Shown here piece by piece: positions 48,165 to 60,109 of a DNA stretch of 64,000 nucleotides. The translations under genes were made by a program, and so were the position numbers. The stretch spans positions 6,455,176 through 6,519,175 of the forward strand of contig JAQFVV010012420.1 in assembly GCA_028023455.1 (NCBI GenBank), written 5' to 3'. The DNA comes from Epiperipatus broadwayi. Its lineage: Eukaryota > Onychophora > Udeonychophora > Euonychophora > Peripatidae. The first letter of the stretch is position 1; each line of letters starts with the position of its first letter. Under the pieces are notes generated by a model that saw nothing but the letters and a program-made list of their open reading frames with translations, had not been told where the DNA came from and searched no databases.

Positions 48165-48215
48165 ATTGACCCCCAAGATGCATTTCATGCTGAACCAGCA
48201 CTCATATGAAATTGT
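48165..48215 (-). ncRNA. Degenerate hammerhead-like relative
   Basis: Minus-strand sequence aligns with the 45.2-kb motif: GTGCTGGTTCAGCATGAAAT corresponds to TTGCTGGTTTAGCATGAAAT. Stem II is better here (GUGCU/AGCAU, 5 pairs). The first core box is CATATGA instead of CTGATGA, the stem III loop is lost, and stem I is mostly gone. Confidence 0.4.
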
Positions 48216-48350
48216 AAACTGGCTTGATTAATATATATAATATACAAAAATCACGGTAAAAAAAAAAAAATAGCATTTTCGAGCATCAATGCTTGATATA
48301 TTACTATTTAACATACATTGGCACTTATATATATATCATCATCATCATCA

Positions 48351-48971
48351 TCAACCATTATCAATCCACTGCAGGATGAAGGTCTCTCCAAGTTTAATCC
48401 ATCTTCTCCGATCTTTAGCTTCTCTTCTCCACAACACCCCTGCACATTTTCTTATTTCATCCATCCATCTCACATGTGGTCTCTTTCTGGGTCTTTTACA
48501 ATCTCTTGGAATCCAGTTTAAAATTTCAATTGTCCATCTATTATCATCTCTTCTAGCAATATGTCCAGCCCAACTCCATTTCAATCTTTTAATTTTTTCA
48601 ATAAGGTCAGTAACACATGTTTGTTGTCTTACCCATACATTGTGTTTTCGATCTCTTCTTGTTACTCCCAACATACATCTCTCCATACTCCTTTGAGTGG
48701 TCTAAAGTCTCTGTATTGCTCTTCTATTAAGTGTCTAAGTCTCAGATCCATAAGTAAGAACTGGTAAAACACATTTGCTAAAAACCATCCTTTTCAAACA
48801 CATAGGCATATTTCCTTTTAGTATCAAGTTATTTCTACCAAAAGCACTCCAACCAAGTTTAATTCTATGATTAATTTCCTCCATTATGTTTCCATCTGTA
48901 TTAATAATCTGACCAAGGTATTTGTAACTGTTAACTTCTTCTAATTCTTCATAATCAATCTTTATTTTCAT
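48351..48971 (-). pseudogene. RTE C-terminal region
   Basis: One frame with two TAG stops (between 48734 and 48687). It reads NSYKYLGQIINTDG, the conserved post-RT block of RTE elements, then VLPVLTYGSET, MERCMLGVTRRDR, WAGHIARRDDNRW and a final RRWIKLGETFILQWIDNG. It ends where the TGATGA tail starts. A frameshift at about 48980-49066 separates it from the RT frame. The region corresponds to the protein C-terminus, which probably binds the element RNA. Confidence 0.8.
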
Positions 48972-49066
48972 ATTTTGAGCAAATCGTTAAACATTACTTT
49001 AGTCTTTTTAACATTCATCTTTAGTCCTACTTTTCTACTTTCATCTGCTAACTCCTGCAACATTTC

Positions 49067-50326
49067 CTACAGCTCTGAAGCATTATTTGCAAAAACAACT
49101 ACATCATCTGTGAAATCTAAATGACTTAAATACTCTCCATTTACTTTCACTCCTTTAGTTTCCCATTTTAATCCACAAAATACTTCTTGCAGCACTGCTG
49201 TAAAGAGTTTTGGAGATATGGAGTCACCTTGTCTTACACCTTTCTCAATGTTGATTTTTCCAGTATCATTATATAATCTAATTGTTGCTGTTGCATTTTT
49301 ATAAATATTCTTTAAAATATGACAATATCCTGGATCTATACCTTGATGATCCAATGCTTTATTCACTGAAGAAATGTGTATAGAATCGAATGCCTTTTCA
49401 TAATCTACAAATCCAAAACATAATGACAACTCATATTCGTTTGTCCTTTCTATGACTTCTCTCAATACCTGGATATGATCTATTGTACTAAAACCACTTT
49501 TAAATCCAGCTTGTTCTTTTGGTTGGTGGAAATCCAAAGTTCTCTGTAGACGAGTTGTAATTATCTTGGTAAAAATTTTATATAAAACTGATAAAAGGCT
49601 GATAGGTCTGTAATTTCTAATATCTTCCTTATCACCTTTTTTAAATATTAATATTATTACTGCATTCTTCCAATCTTCCGGTACATCTTTATCATTTAGA
49701 CATTTGGTATATAACTTTGCTAAAATTGTTTCTATTTCTTCACCTGTTTCTTTTAATATATCAATTATAATTCCATCATTTCCTGGAGCCTTTCCTTTCT
49801 TCATACACTTAATTGCATGTCTCACTTCTTCATTTAAAATTCTGGGCAATTCGGAAGATGTAATAGATATAGGAGGTACTTGTTCTTTATTACTATATAA
49901 TTCTTGATAAAAATCTTCTACCAATTTCAAGATGTCATCTCTCTTTTTAGTAATAATTCCATCTTTTTTTCTTATTGCAGATATAAATTTCCTACCAATA
50001 CCAAAATGTTGTTTAACATTTTTGAGACTTTTATTTTCTTCTACAGCTTTCCTTGCTATTTCACAGTTATACTTTCTTATATCATTTTCAACTCTTTTCC
50101 GTACCATTTTACAAAATTCGAGATATTCAATCCTCTTTAATACATCATTTTTGTATATCTTCATATTCCTTCTTTTCTTCATAAATTCTCTAGTCTCAGT
50201 AGAAATTTTATTAGTCAATTGCTGCTTTTTTCTACCAGCTATGTTTGTTGCAGTTTTTAAAAGTGTATCAGTTATTTTCATATTAATTTCATTCAAATCT
50301 GAATCATGTTCAAAATCTCCTAACAC
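49067..50326 (-). pseudogene. RTE reverse transcriptase
   Basis: A 419-residue frame covering the linker and the RT fingers and palm. Motifs in order: KGKAPGNDGIIIDILKE, NYRPISLLSVLYKIFTKI, EQAGFKSGFSTIDHI, FVDYEKAFDSI (first catalytic Asp), RQGDSISPKLFTAV, and LDFTDDVVVFAN, where the family normally has FADD. The two catalytic Asp remain but Ala is replaced by Thr. The apparent start at 50326 is internal: the same protein continues upstream in the 50434-50730 frame across a shift and stop. It copies the element RNA at the nicked target in the family; this copy is not intact. Confidence 0.85.
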
Positions 50327-50433
50327 TTGAAACCTATTTGTAAGTTCTAATTTAAATTCATTAGAATGTTTCTGAAGATTAGGAATATCAACTGCAAATA
50401 TTGGTTTTCTTAATAATTTTTGTCTCTCTAGTT

Positions 50434-50730
50434 TTACATTAGCACTAACTTACACCTTACTAATCGATGATCACTTCCTGTGTTAAATTTATTAAGAACA
50501 TTACAATCTTGAAATATGTATTTTCTGTTAGTCAAAATATAATCCAATTCTGCTGTACCTTCATTTGGATGCTTCCATGTCCATTTCCTTTTAACATTTT
50601 TCTCAAAAAATGAATTCATAATATAATTTTTTTCTTTTTCTGCAAACTCCACAAATCTATGTCCTCTCTCATTTCTATTACCATAACCAAAATTACCTAC
50701 AGCAATTTCTTTTAAGAATCTAACTTGCAT
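50434..50730 (-). pseudogene. RTE APE-type endonuclease, C-terminal part
   Basis: A 98-residue frame with VGNFGYGNRNERGHRFVEFA, KRKWTWKHPN, ELDYILTNRK and FNTGSDHRLVRCKL. The SDHRLV string is the last catalytic motif of AP-endonuclease-like LINE nucleases. The N-terminal motifs, including GDFNA, are missing because the copy is 5'-truncated at about 50735. In an intact element this domain nicks the target DNA. Confidence 0.8.
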
Positions 50731-50735
50731 AATGT

Positions 50736-52093
50736 ATTTGGTCTAGTTTATTCGTGAATAAGTTAACCTTCAAATAATACAATATATGTGAAATAAACTA
50801 GACACAATGTAAAATAAAATAGCCTTTTTATTAAATGCTTCACTGCAAGACAAAGATTATTCAAACAGATTTTCAAAAAGAAACAGTGAAGGATAAAACA
50901 TTACTTATTAGGTTAGGAAATTTCCAGATGTTGATTATATCCTCTTCACCCCGTTTCAAACTCTAGGGAAAAATAAGTATGTACCCATTTACTGACTGAC
51001 AATTGAATGGCTAGTTAAAACTATAAGTTGACGGAGTAAAGATATACGTAGATAAATCTTGGCAATACTTACGTCATGTTTAAAGAAGTTTTTAAAACGC
51101 TGATACCCGATGTTTCAAATTATATAGAAAAAACACCTTGCTTTTAACTAAAAAAAAAAAAAGCGTCAAACATTTTTCCGAACCTGATTTGAATTTCTGA
51201 AAGTGAGAATGTCAAGATAAAACATTAATTTTTCAACTACGTGGTCTTTTATTACAAAGTAAAAAAAAAAATTATATAAATAATAACGAATTGATATATA
51301 AGAGGAAAATCGTAATAATTAATAAAAATATATATTTTAAAAATATCTTTTATTTAAATTTTAAAATAATAAAGTCTATTTAAATAATTTTATATAAAAA
51401 ACGTAACTAGGAAAAAAAGAAACTAAAGAGATCGTTTCAAATGTTTTTCCTATAATTGAAATGGATACGATCAGCTAGTGGCTATTTCCGCCATTCTCAA
51501 CACTTACATAGGAAATGTAGTTAGTACTTGATTGCTTTTCTTTGAAATTGCTAGAAAATTACAAGGTTGAATAATTTTTACTTTGTTGAAATAAAAATAG
51601 TTATTAACTTCAAACTTTGACTTTAGAATATATTTTGTATAAAACAGACTGTTTTTATAAAATATCTTTATATTTATATATTTTATATATCTATTCATAC
51701 GTATAATAAAATATTTTTATACAAGATTGAAAATTGTTCAGCACATTTTGTTTACTATATACTGCTTTATAATTTAGCCATAACTAAATGATTTTTTTAC
51801 TATCTTGCACCATAATCTTAGTTTACAAATTATAGATCATTAGCTATGAACTTATCTTGCGTGGGAAATTGCAATTATTTAGCATGTTGATTTGTAACTT
51901 TTCTTAAAGGATAACATACTTCACCTCAGATTTATTTTTGTCATAGTACTCTTCATAAACAATGTTGACATTTGAAATATTAAGAGCATGCCATATTGCC
52001 CTCTTATGATCAAAGAAAACAATTATAACTTTAGATGATAATAAAAAGCATACAAGTTTATGTTGTTAAATCTGTAAATTCCCTTTGGCATTC
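50736..52093. other. AT-rich DNA without recognisable genes
   Basis: Non-coding, some moderately complex stretches, nothing recognised. Confidence 0.5.
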
Positions 52094-52490
52094 ACTTAAT
52101 AGAAGAGCAATACAGAGACTTCAGACTACTCAAAGAAGTATGGAGAGATGCATGCTGGGAGTAACAAGAAGAGATCGAAAACGCAATGTATGGGTAAGAG
52201 AACAAACAAGTGTTACTGACCTCATTGAAAAAATTAAAAGATTGAGGTGGAGTTGGGCTGGATATGTTGCTAAAAGAGATGATAATAGATGGGCAATTGT
52301 AGTCTTAAACTGAATTCCAAGAGATTGTAAAAGACCCAGAAAGACACCACATGTGAGATGGATGGATGAGATGAGAAAGTGTGCAGGAGTGATGTGGAGA
52401 AGAGAAGCTAAAGATCAGATAAGATGGATTGAACTTGGAGAGACTTTCATCCTGCAGTGGATTGATAATTGTTGATGATGATGATATCTA
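52094..52490 (+). pseudogene. RTE 3' fragment
   Basis: Begins CACTTAATAGAAGAGCAATA and aligns along its length with the C-terminal region of the 48.3-kb copy (MERCMLGVTRRDRKRNVWVR, then WSWAGYVAKRDDNRW). It is interrupted by a TGA and ends in GATGATGATGATATC. Severe 5' truncation is usual for LINE copies. It lies on the opposite strand from the 48.3-kb copy. Confidence 0.85.
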
Positions 52491-52739
52491 CAAGATTGGA
52501 CAAATGTATGAAATTGTATAGAACATCAAAGATAATCCCAAATCATAATTCAGTATTCTTTGGTAACTATAAGATAAAAGGTAATGATTTTAATACTTTA
52601 GAATTTTGTATCATTGTGACATAATCTATTTATATTAATAAGTTCTGCAAAATATTTGCCAAAATCCTAGGTTTACACTGAAAAAAAAAAACAGGTAAAG
52701 ACTTTTATCTGTTTTATTGTAATGTTATTCTGGGTGGCA

Positions 52740-52885
52740 ACATTTAAATAGATACTAGTCTGTGTATATTTAGAAAAGTACTAATATAAAATATGACTTT
52801 TTTCTAAAAATATTTAACCATTCAACTAGATGATGGAAGCAGTCTAACAAATAAGTAAAATGCAACCCTGACAAACCTTCAGACA
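52740..52885 (+). repeat. Fragment of the PLE terminal repeat
   Basis: ACTAGATGATGGAAGCAGTC and ACAAACCTTCA match the ends of the repeats at 41.25-41.33 kb and 44.5 kb. A short orphan piece. Confidence 0.45.
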
Positions 52886-53533
52886 TTCACATATATTGTA
52901 ACTGATTATCCCCTTTTACCATTTATACTTGATTAGACTTAAGTTATTTTTATAAAATATTTTTCTTTGTATTATTATATTTATTACTGACAAGATTTAT
53001 TCATGAACGAAACCATTTAATTGACCGAGATGGATTTATAGTAGCCATAAACCTGAAGGCAAATTATTTTAAAACTTCATCTCCCAAAGAACAAAATTAA
53101 AAAATAGACCTAATGATATATATATATGTAAATAGATACTCGGCCTTAGTTTCTCATAATTGCTAATTAACTTTTCCTTAACAATATATTTATGGACATC
53201 GGCCTTTTCCGACTCCAAGCGCAAATCTTATGCTTGCATAAGAATTATATTGAAAGAGTTGAGGGATGTAATCATAACGTGTTAACAAATGCCCAGCCAC
53301 TAGCTAGCTCACTCAGGATGGGTAGTACTTGGACTGAGAGAGACGTGTATTTTAAGGTAGTACTAATCAAATCATTTAAATTATTCAATAACTAAAAGCA
53401 TACATACATTTTAAAACTAAATAAATATGAAATAAAAATTTATAACTAATAGTGCTCAAATATTTAATGAATATAATAGCATATATATTTTTCTACAGGC
53501 AAAATGGTTAATTATTACAAATATTAAATAGTT

Positions 53534-53644
53534 GTCAAGCGTTGTTAGCCGAGAGGTCATCGTAGCCGCCTTGCAAGTAAATAATTGGTTGCAGACGGTT
53601 GTGGGTTCGCCTCCCGGCCGATGCTATGACATATGAAAGAAAAA
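53534..53644 (+). mobile_element. tRNA-derived SINE with 15-bp target duplication
   Basis: Starts GTCAAGCGTTG, A-box-like TAGCCGAGAGGTCATCG, B-box-like GGGTTCGCCTCCC, tail ATGACATATGAAAGAAAA. The 15-base repeat AAATATTAAATAGTT flanks it (53519-53533 and 53645-53659), proof of retroposition. The middle has an insertion relative to a tRNA. Confidence 0.85.
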
Positions 53645-53724
53645 AAATATTAAATAGTTTATCTTTAATATTATTAGTATGATTTAATATAAAGAAATTA
53701 CATTCTCTAAATATAATAGAGAAT

Positions 53725-54050
53725 GTGCATGATTGTAAGTTTGGAATACGTACATCTTATCTTTGGATCCCCGGGGAAATTAGATTATTCAGATTCATAA
53801 AGAAAGTAAGCTTACTCGGGAAACATTATGGCCACCGAAAATGTTCAGAAAGAATGTTTTTGCCTTTTAAAATTTCCGATGGCACGATGATGAATCAGGA
53901 TATTTGCCAAGGCGCAGGTGGACAGACGTGAATTTTTCAGCTTTGGGCGGTTACATGATCGTGTAGAAGCTTTTTTGTTTCTTCATGGAACGGTGAGACA
54001 AAAGCCCAGCATGTTTAGGACTTTACCCAAACATATTCATGTTAGTTGGC
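53725..54050. other. Island of higher G+C and complexity, unidentified
   Basis: About 325 bases look distinctly less AT-rich than their neighbours, with short overlapping open frames of 68 and 71 residues that match nothing I know. It could be an exon, a promoter or an old element. Confidence 0.35.
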
Positions 54051-56485
54051 AAATCTATATTTTCTTCCAAAATCATCAGTTAAAAATCTCCAATATCAAT
54101 TTATATTATATGACAGCGAAAATATCAACATAAAAATTAAATCCGGTCTTGCAGGTCTTCTGATTTTTTTATTTTATTTACACCTTTTATTTTTCTAAAA
54201 AGTTCTATTCTCCTCAAAATGTTCGATATTTTAAATCTTATCCTGTGGGATGTTAGGTCCGGCTTTTTTTGTCTTTTTTATATAATTAAATATATAATTT
54301 TTGATCTTTTGTCTTTTTTTTTTTTTTTTACAAAGAAACCTTTCAGCAAGTTTTTTTTCTATCTTAAAATGTTTCGTTAGATACCTTTACATAAAAATAA
54401 CTTTAAATAATACCTAAAGTAAAAAAAAAAAACATTCCATAGATAAAATCTGTTTTGATTTTTCTTCATTTACATTTTTTTTTTATATTAAAAATAAAAT
54501 AATATTAGACACCAAAAATTACTAAGTATTATGTGCTGACATCGTGCTTAATAAGAATTAATATTTATACCTTTGATTATATAATAACATATATATACAC
54601 ATACTCCATTAAAGAAATGAGCACAAAAACCCCATTAAGCCAGTTTTAGTTACTTTCTTTAATCATTTTGACTTAATCAAATATATACATTAAAATATTT
54701 GCCTAATTACCACATCTACATATGTGTGGCTACCTAGAATCTCTTTAACTTGTAACAGGGTTCAAACCTGGTTCCTATTACAATATATATATATATTGAA
54801 ATTTTAGCATTATTGATGTTAACAAAAATCTGTAATTTTTAAATATATTATAATGCAAATATATATATACAACAATATTTTATTATATATTTATAAACAT
54901 AGATAGATAGTTAAATAGATAGTAGATAGACAGATAGATAGTTCAAATTACAGAAGAAATTAATGTTTCACTTATAAACCAAACATACTACTTAGTGTCA
55001 TATATATAATTTACAAGTAGAGAAGAAAATGAATCCACTTTCTGTTTGCCATCTATGTTAATAAAATAAATCATAAATTTAAACAATGATAAATCTAAAG
55101 TTGAAATTTAAAATTATGATTATAAATCTAGATAGAAAATTAAAGATTAATTTGTTATGTAGTTTGTTGTACATACCAGTTTAACTTTAATAAGTTTGGT
55201 ATCTGCTATGCAGAGGATTCTGGTATCTTGCAAGATTATTAAGAGAATTACTAATAATTCTGTCTTATAGATGGAAATTTAAATGTGAGTAACAATTGGA
55301 TAGTTTAAAATTTGACTAAAAAATATAGTATTGTTCTTAATTATGATGTGTTATGTATTTGCTTGCATGTGTTTTCTATTTAGTTCTGAATGTGCTCATT
55401 TTTTTTAGACATGTTATCCAATGGACTCTGTTTGCTTTGTTTTATTCCTTATTTTGTTTCAGTAAATATTCTCAAACATTTACATTAATTATCACAGTAA
55501 ATTCATAATTGCCATTACTATTGAGGATTTTGTCCTCTCTTCAACATTCATTTTTAAAATAATATTATTTACTTATTTTTTTAATAACATAGATTCTAAG
55601 GCTTCTATTTCTTCTACCTTTTAGATTTTAATTAGTTCCAATTTCTCAATTGGCTTTGCTTTAACTCTAGTGATCATGTAATTTTTCTACTTCATTTACT
55701 TATTTATTTGTGCATCCCTCACTATATATACCACATCTTGAATGATCACTGCTCTTTTTTCATTTTAGCCAATCTTATTCTAATTTTATTTTATATAAGG
55801 CTGCCCAATCTGACTTATAATTTACCCTATCCAATTGTTTCCCATTTCTTTATGCTCTTCATGTCCGTGTAACTTATTTCTCACTTTTTTTATATTTTTT
55901 TATGCACTTATAACATTTTTAATTTTACATTCTTATGGTATTAATCCTCACGTTTAGTTCATTTTTATAGCAAGAGTTCAAAGACATGATCTTGATCAAT
56001 CTTCAAACTGAATCATCATTTGTAATGGGAATAGGGAATGTTTATTTATTGGCACATGAGGTGGAATAAATTTTTAGTCAATATATAAAATGACCTGTTA
56101 CTGATTATCATTGACCTATCTCACTTTTGACTTTAAGTAAAATTATAGTAATACTCAAACTACCAGATGATTTTTAAATTGAGCATTCTGTCTTGAATCA
56201 TTCTATAAAAACCTCCTTTCAGAATGCTGGTTATATATTAAGATAGACCATCTTCTTTTATATGATTTGGAAGAAGGATAATATGTTAAAGGTTGTTTGT
56301 CATTTGTAATGAACTTTTGATAAAGGTTATTATTGTATTTAAAATCTGAATTTTTAAATTACATTTTTTTTCTTATTATTCGTTTGGTGGTCTAGCTAGC
56401 ATAAAGCATAAACATACAAGATAATGATCTCATATACTGAAATATTTTTAGCTAATTAATTGCATAACTTGGGAATTTTATTAAT
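54051..56485. other. AT-rich DNA, GATA microsatellite, no recognisable genes
   Basis: An imperfect ATAG/GATA microsatellite lies at 54899-54944. At 54527-54575, TATTATGTGCTGACATCGTG recurs near 62773, pointing to a family-A-like repeat edge. Otherwise unremarkable. Confidence 0.5.
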
Positions 56486-56496
56486 AACAAGAAATT

Positions 56497-56594
56497 GTCA
56501 AGCGTTGGTGGCCTAGTGGTTAGCGTAGCTGCCTTCCAAGCAGCTGGCCCGGGTTTGCTTCCCAGTCAACGCATTTGACATATGAAAAAAAACA
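56497..56594 (+). mobile_element. SINE or retroposed tRNA-Gly(UCC), 11-bp target duplication
   Basis: Positions 56502-56573 fold as a 72-base tRNA-Gly: a 7-pair acceptor stem (GCGTTGG with TCAACGC), a perfect anticodon stem GCTGC/GCAGC with loop CTTCCAA (anticodon TCC), a T stem with one mismatch, and discriminator A. It starts with GTCAA and ends TTTGACATATGAAAAAAAA like the other SINEs. The repeat AACAAGAAATT flanks it (56486-56496, 56595-56605). The T loop is TTTGCTT instead of TTCGATT, so it is more likely a SINE source-like copy than a working tRNA gene. Confidence 0.8.
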
Positions 56595-56605
56595 AACAAG
56601 AAATT

Positions 56606-57640
56606 AAAGAAATTGATATAATCATGGTTATATATATATATTCATCTTTCAAACCAAGATGTTTTAAGCAAATCCCTATAATCATAAATGAGGCACAAGA
56701 AGATACAGCCAGCCTTTTCTTGTTAATTATTGTTTTATGCTGGATTAACAATATTATAAAACATTTATTGTACAGGACACATGAATCTTAATTACGAATA
56801 TTATATATATATTATGTGTGTGTATGTACATTAGAAAGTTTGAATATGTACATTATTCATATATACATATCTTTTAATTAGAAATAGTTCTAACTTTCTA
56901 CATTTTTAAAATAATGTATCATCATCCATGGAATCTTGGCATATAGTACAAACGCTTTGGATTGACTGACCCCCCCCCCCCATTGTTTTTGCAGTGTAAG
57001 TGTAACCTACAAAAAAGGTACTATAATGAAGAGACTTTTTTTTTTTTAAATTTATTATCATAATATAAAATTGCCTCCTGTTGCAGAAATTATTAAGCAT
57101 TTGGAAGTATCAAAGTGTAAGAAACAGAAAAAAAAAAGAAATTAAATTTATAAATGAACAAATAATTCATTTATTTAATTATAAATTAAATATTAAGGTT
57201 CTATATGTGAGGGGTCAGAGTGACTTAAAGTCAACACGGGTATGACAGTATTATCAACAACTTTGAGTGTTCTATCCTCGAATTTTCAATGATATGATTG
57301 GCTGAAGAGTTTGAGGGTGGAAAATATTCAAGTTTATTCATTAAAGTTTGAAGATTTAGTCCACTAGAGGGAGACAAAGACTCCAGTTGACTCTATTCCT
57401 GGTTTCCCATTTTAGTTCCATTTTTCCTAGTTTAGGGAATTAGATGTTCTAAAATTATTCCTATTTAAAAGGGCAGCTTCTTAGCTCTCTTTTCAGATAT
57501 AAATTATGTCTCCAGATGATCACAAGTAAAAATAATTACAACTTTTCTTTAAAACGCTATGAAAATTATAAGGCAGCCATTAAAAACACTAAAATTTCTA
57601 TAAAGATTTTTTTTCTCTTGAAGAAAGTTTATGTTTTATT
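56606..57640. other. No recognised gene
   Basis: AT-rich with an 11-base C run near 56971. A more complex part at 57205-57530 has no recognisable frame. Confidence 0.45.
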
Positions 57641-59830
57641 CAACTTTGCTGACTGAATGAGGGAATCTGGTTGTTGGGAGGGTCCCTGGGGGACTAATTC
57701 CCAACTCTAAAGAAGAAGAAAGCTGGGATGAGAGTGTTGTGGGGATCGTTATCAATGCTGATTGTCTCATTCATTAAAAAAAAATGATGTTATTCAGTGC
57801 GGTTTTAGTGTTCTTGTTGCTTATTAGAGATTTTGCTTAATAAACAAACAGTTTGGGTCTTCCAATTGGGAGGGGTGCTTGTGGCCTAAATTCTAGTTTC
57901 TTTTTGGGGGAAGTTGGGAGGAGGGCACTGTGCGATTGTTATAAACATTGAATTTCTCATTCACAAGTAAAGAATTATAGCGTTATTAATTGCGGTTCTA
58001 GCGCTGTTGTTTCAGACCTGAGTATTTTTCATCTCCATATATTTTTTCTCTCAAAATGCTATTCATTTTTGAATTCTAGACTTTATAAATCATCTCTAAC
58101 TGTAGCATTTGATTATAGCCAACAGTAATCATATCATGGATAAAGGCAGCAAAATATTACAGTCAAAACTCAATCAGTCATTTTGACTTCTACATTACAC
58201 TATATAAATCAACAGTTGCTTTCTAAAATCTTGAATTGACTTTCAAATCCCATTCATATTTGAATTCTGGAATTGATAATCAGCTCATGGATCAATGCAA
58301 CAAAAACAATACTTTCTAATCACAATTTGTCATTTTAATTTCTTCATTGCACTATGTAAATTAAAAGTTGCAGCACTGATCTTTAATTTGATCATTGTAC
58401 AGCATATAATATAAGTGTGTGTTTATAAGGTTGTTAATTGCACTTTTGCCGCTGTTGTTTCAAACTGAGTATTTTTCATTTTCATATTTTTTTTTCTCAA
58501 AAGACTTTATAAATCATCTTTAATTGTAGCACTTGATTATCACCAACAGTAAATCATATCATGGATAAAGGCAGCAAAATATTATGGTCAAAATTCAATC
58601 AATCATTTTAACTTCTACATTACACTATATAAATCAACAGTTGCTTTCTAGAACTTTGTATGACTTTTGAATGCCATTCATATTTGAATTCTGGAATTGA
58701 TAAATCATCCTGAATTATAACATTAGATTACTATCAACAGTTAATCAGTTCATGGATTAATGCAACCAAAACCATATTGTCTAATTGCACTTTGTCATTT
58801 TAAGTTCTACATTACCTATGTAAATTAACAGTTGCCTTGCTGATCTTTGAATTTATGGTTACATAGCAGATAATATAAGGGTTTATTTCCTAATATATAT
58901 ATTAAAGTTCTTGATAAAAGTTCTGGTGATTTTCACTGTGATTTATGTTGGGATTGGGGTGGGTGTTTCACTCATCCTTCCTGCCAAGGTGGGTGAGTCT
59001 TGTGGTTGGGAGGGTTCCAGGGCCTTGGGTTGTGAATGCTTTGGGGATTGTTACTGGCATTGACTTTCTCATTTCCGTGGGGAATGATGTGTTTTATTGC
59101 CATCTGGTTTCTGTATTTTGTGATGTGAATCAACGGTTACTTTATAACACTGGAATTCTATCAATAGCTATCCATCTTACAAATGAATGTTTTTAGATTT
59201 CACTGGATAAATTATGGAAAAATTTAACTTGTCAATTGGTTTTCTGTAAAAGACTTTGCAAATCAACAGTTACTATGTAGAACTGTGGAGTATTCTTTAA
59301 ATTGAACATAATGAATGCCAACCATTGAAAACTTAGAGATTGCTGCTGTGATTTTACCTTTTGTTTAAAACCAGTGTTTGACTCATCTTTGTTGCCTGGA
59401 TGGGGGAATCTGGTGGTTGGGAGGGTCCTTGGAGCTTAAGTTCTAGTTTATCAGGCCAGCTGGGATGAGAGGGTGAGGGGGATCATTACTGGCATAGATT
59501 TTCTCATTTGTGAGATGATGGGGAAGATATTATTCATGGTGGTTGGAATTTTGTATTTCACTGTGTAAACCAACAATTATCTTGGATTGGGACCACAGTT
59601 TCATTGATCTTTGCTGTTTAGATGGGAGAATCTGAGGATTGGGGGTCTCTGGGGACTAAATCCTAGCACTGTGGTGGATGAGGGTATGAGGAGATTGTTT
59701 CAGGCATTGTTTTTCTCCTTTTGTGGATGGGAGGGGGGATAGTGTGTCCATTGCAGTTTCAATTTCTTATTTATAGTATGTGAATCAACATTTACCGAGC
59801 AAACTGACAAATTAAACTTTGTATAGCACA
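57641..59830 (+). repeat. Diverged repeat array with G-rich modules
   Basis: At least five copies of a G-rich module, with the theme GGGAATCTGGTGGTTGGGAG then CTGGGG then GGGATCATTACTGGCAT, start at about 57655, 57850, 58945, 59378 and 59600. Between them two copies of a 448-bp AT-rich unit (57985-58430, 58431-58880) share GCTGTTGTTTCA and ATCATGGATAAAGGCAGCAAA. Each unit contains two related halves. No coding frame is kept between copies. It is a degenerate complex satellite or a fragmented transposon. Confidence 0.6.
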
Positions 59831-60056
59831 TGATATAATCATGTAAACTCGAAGATTTGTAACAAGATAATAAACATCATTAAACTTTTTTCTTCTTTAA
59901 ATACCATTTAATGTATCCTATTTTTAACATTATCATATGATTTATGACCAAATTACAGAATAAAATTTCCTATATTTTATAATAAAAAAAAAGTTTGAAG
60001 ATTTTCTATCTTAATATAAACTGTGCACTGAATGTATATATGTGTGGGAGATGATG

Positions 60057-60109
60057 ATCTGGACCAACTGAAGAAGTCTGGCTAAGCATAAAATATGTAT
60101 ATTGGAGAT
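60057..60109 (+). ncRNA. Hammerhead-like relative of the 45.2-kb motif
   Basis: ATCT-GGA-CCAA (60057-60067), CTGAAGA core box (60068-60074), AAAA where GAAA is expected (60090-60093), a UA/UA stem III and AUA triplet (60094-60101), then UUGG-AGAU (60102-60109). The last strand pairs with CCAA and AUCT, so stem I has kept its pairing though the distal bases differ from the 45.2-kb copy. Stem II is weak. A second copy of the 3' half, with GAAA intact, follows at 60113-60150. Confidence 0.5.

Larger units (their letters stand above)
48337..50735 (-). mobile_element. RTE-type LINE, 5'-truncated, (TGATGA)n tail
   Basis: In minus-strand sense it starts inside the APE endonuclease, goes through RT and the C-terminal region, and ends in a TGATGATGATGA tail at 48352-48337, typical of RTE elements. 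It is broken by two frameshifts and two stops. No clear target duplication was seen. Another copy of its 3' end is at 52094-52490 and an older copy at 36.6-38.3 kb. Confidence 0.85.

Noticed and set aside
49932-50330. 132-residue plus-strand open frame opposite the RTE RT
   Set aside because: Antisense shadow of the RT coding sequence.
53290-53350. Similarity to the 5S rRNA internal promoter (TAGTACTTGGA)
   Set aside because: Only about 11 bases match well; the rest of 5S rRNA is absent, so chance is likely.
53766-53777. GGATCCCCGGGG as cloning-vector polylinker
   Set aside because: Only 12 bases match and no vector sequence follows.
56502-56573. Functional tRNA-Gly gene
   Set aside because: The target duplication, A-rich tail and changed T loop point to a SINE or retro-pseudogene.
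58945-59196. 83-residue plus-strand open frame
   Set aside because: It lies inside a G-rich repeat module and is not kept in the other modules.
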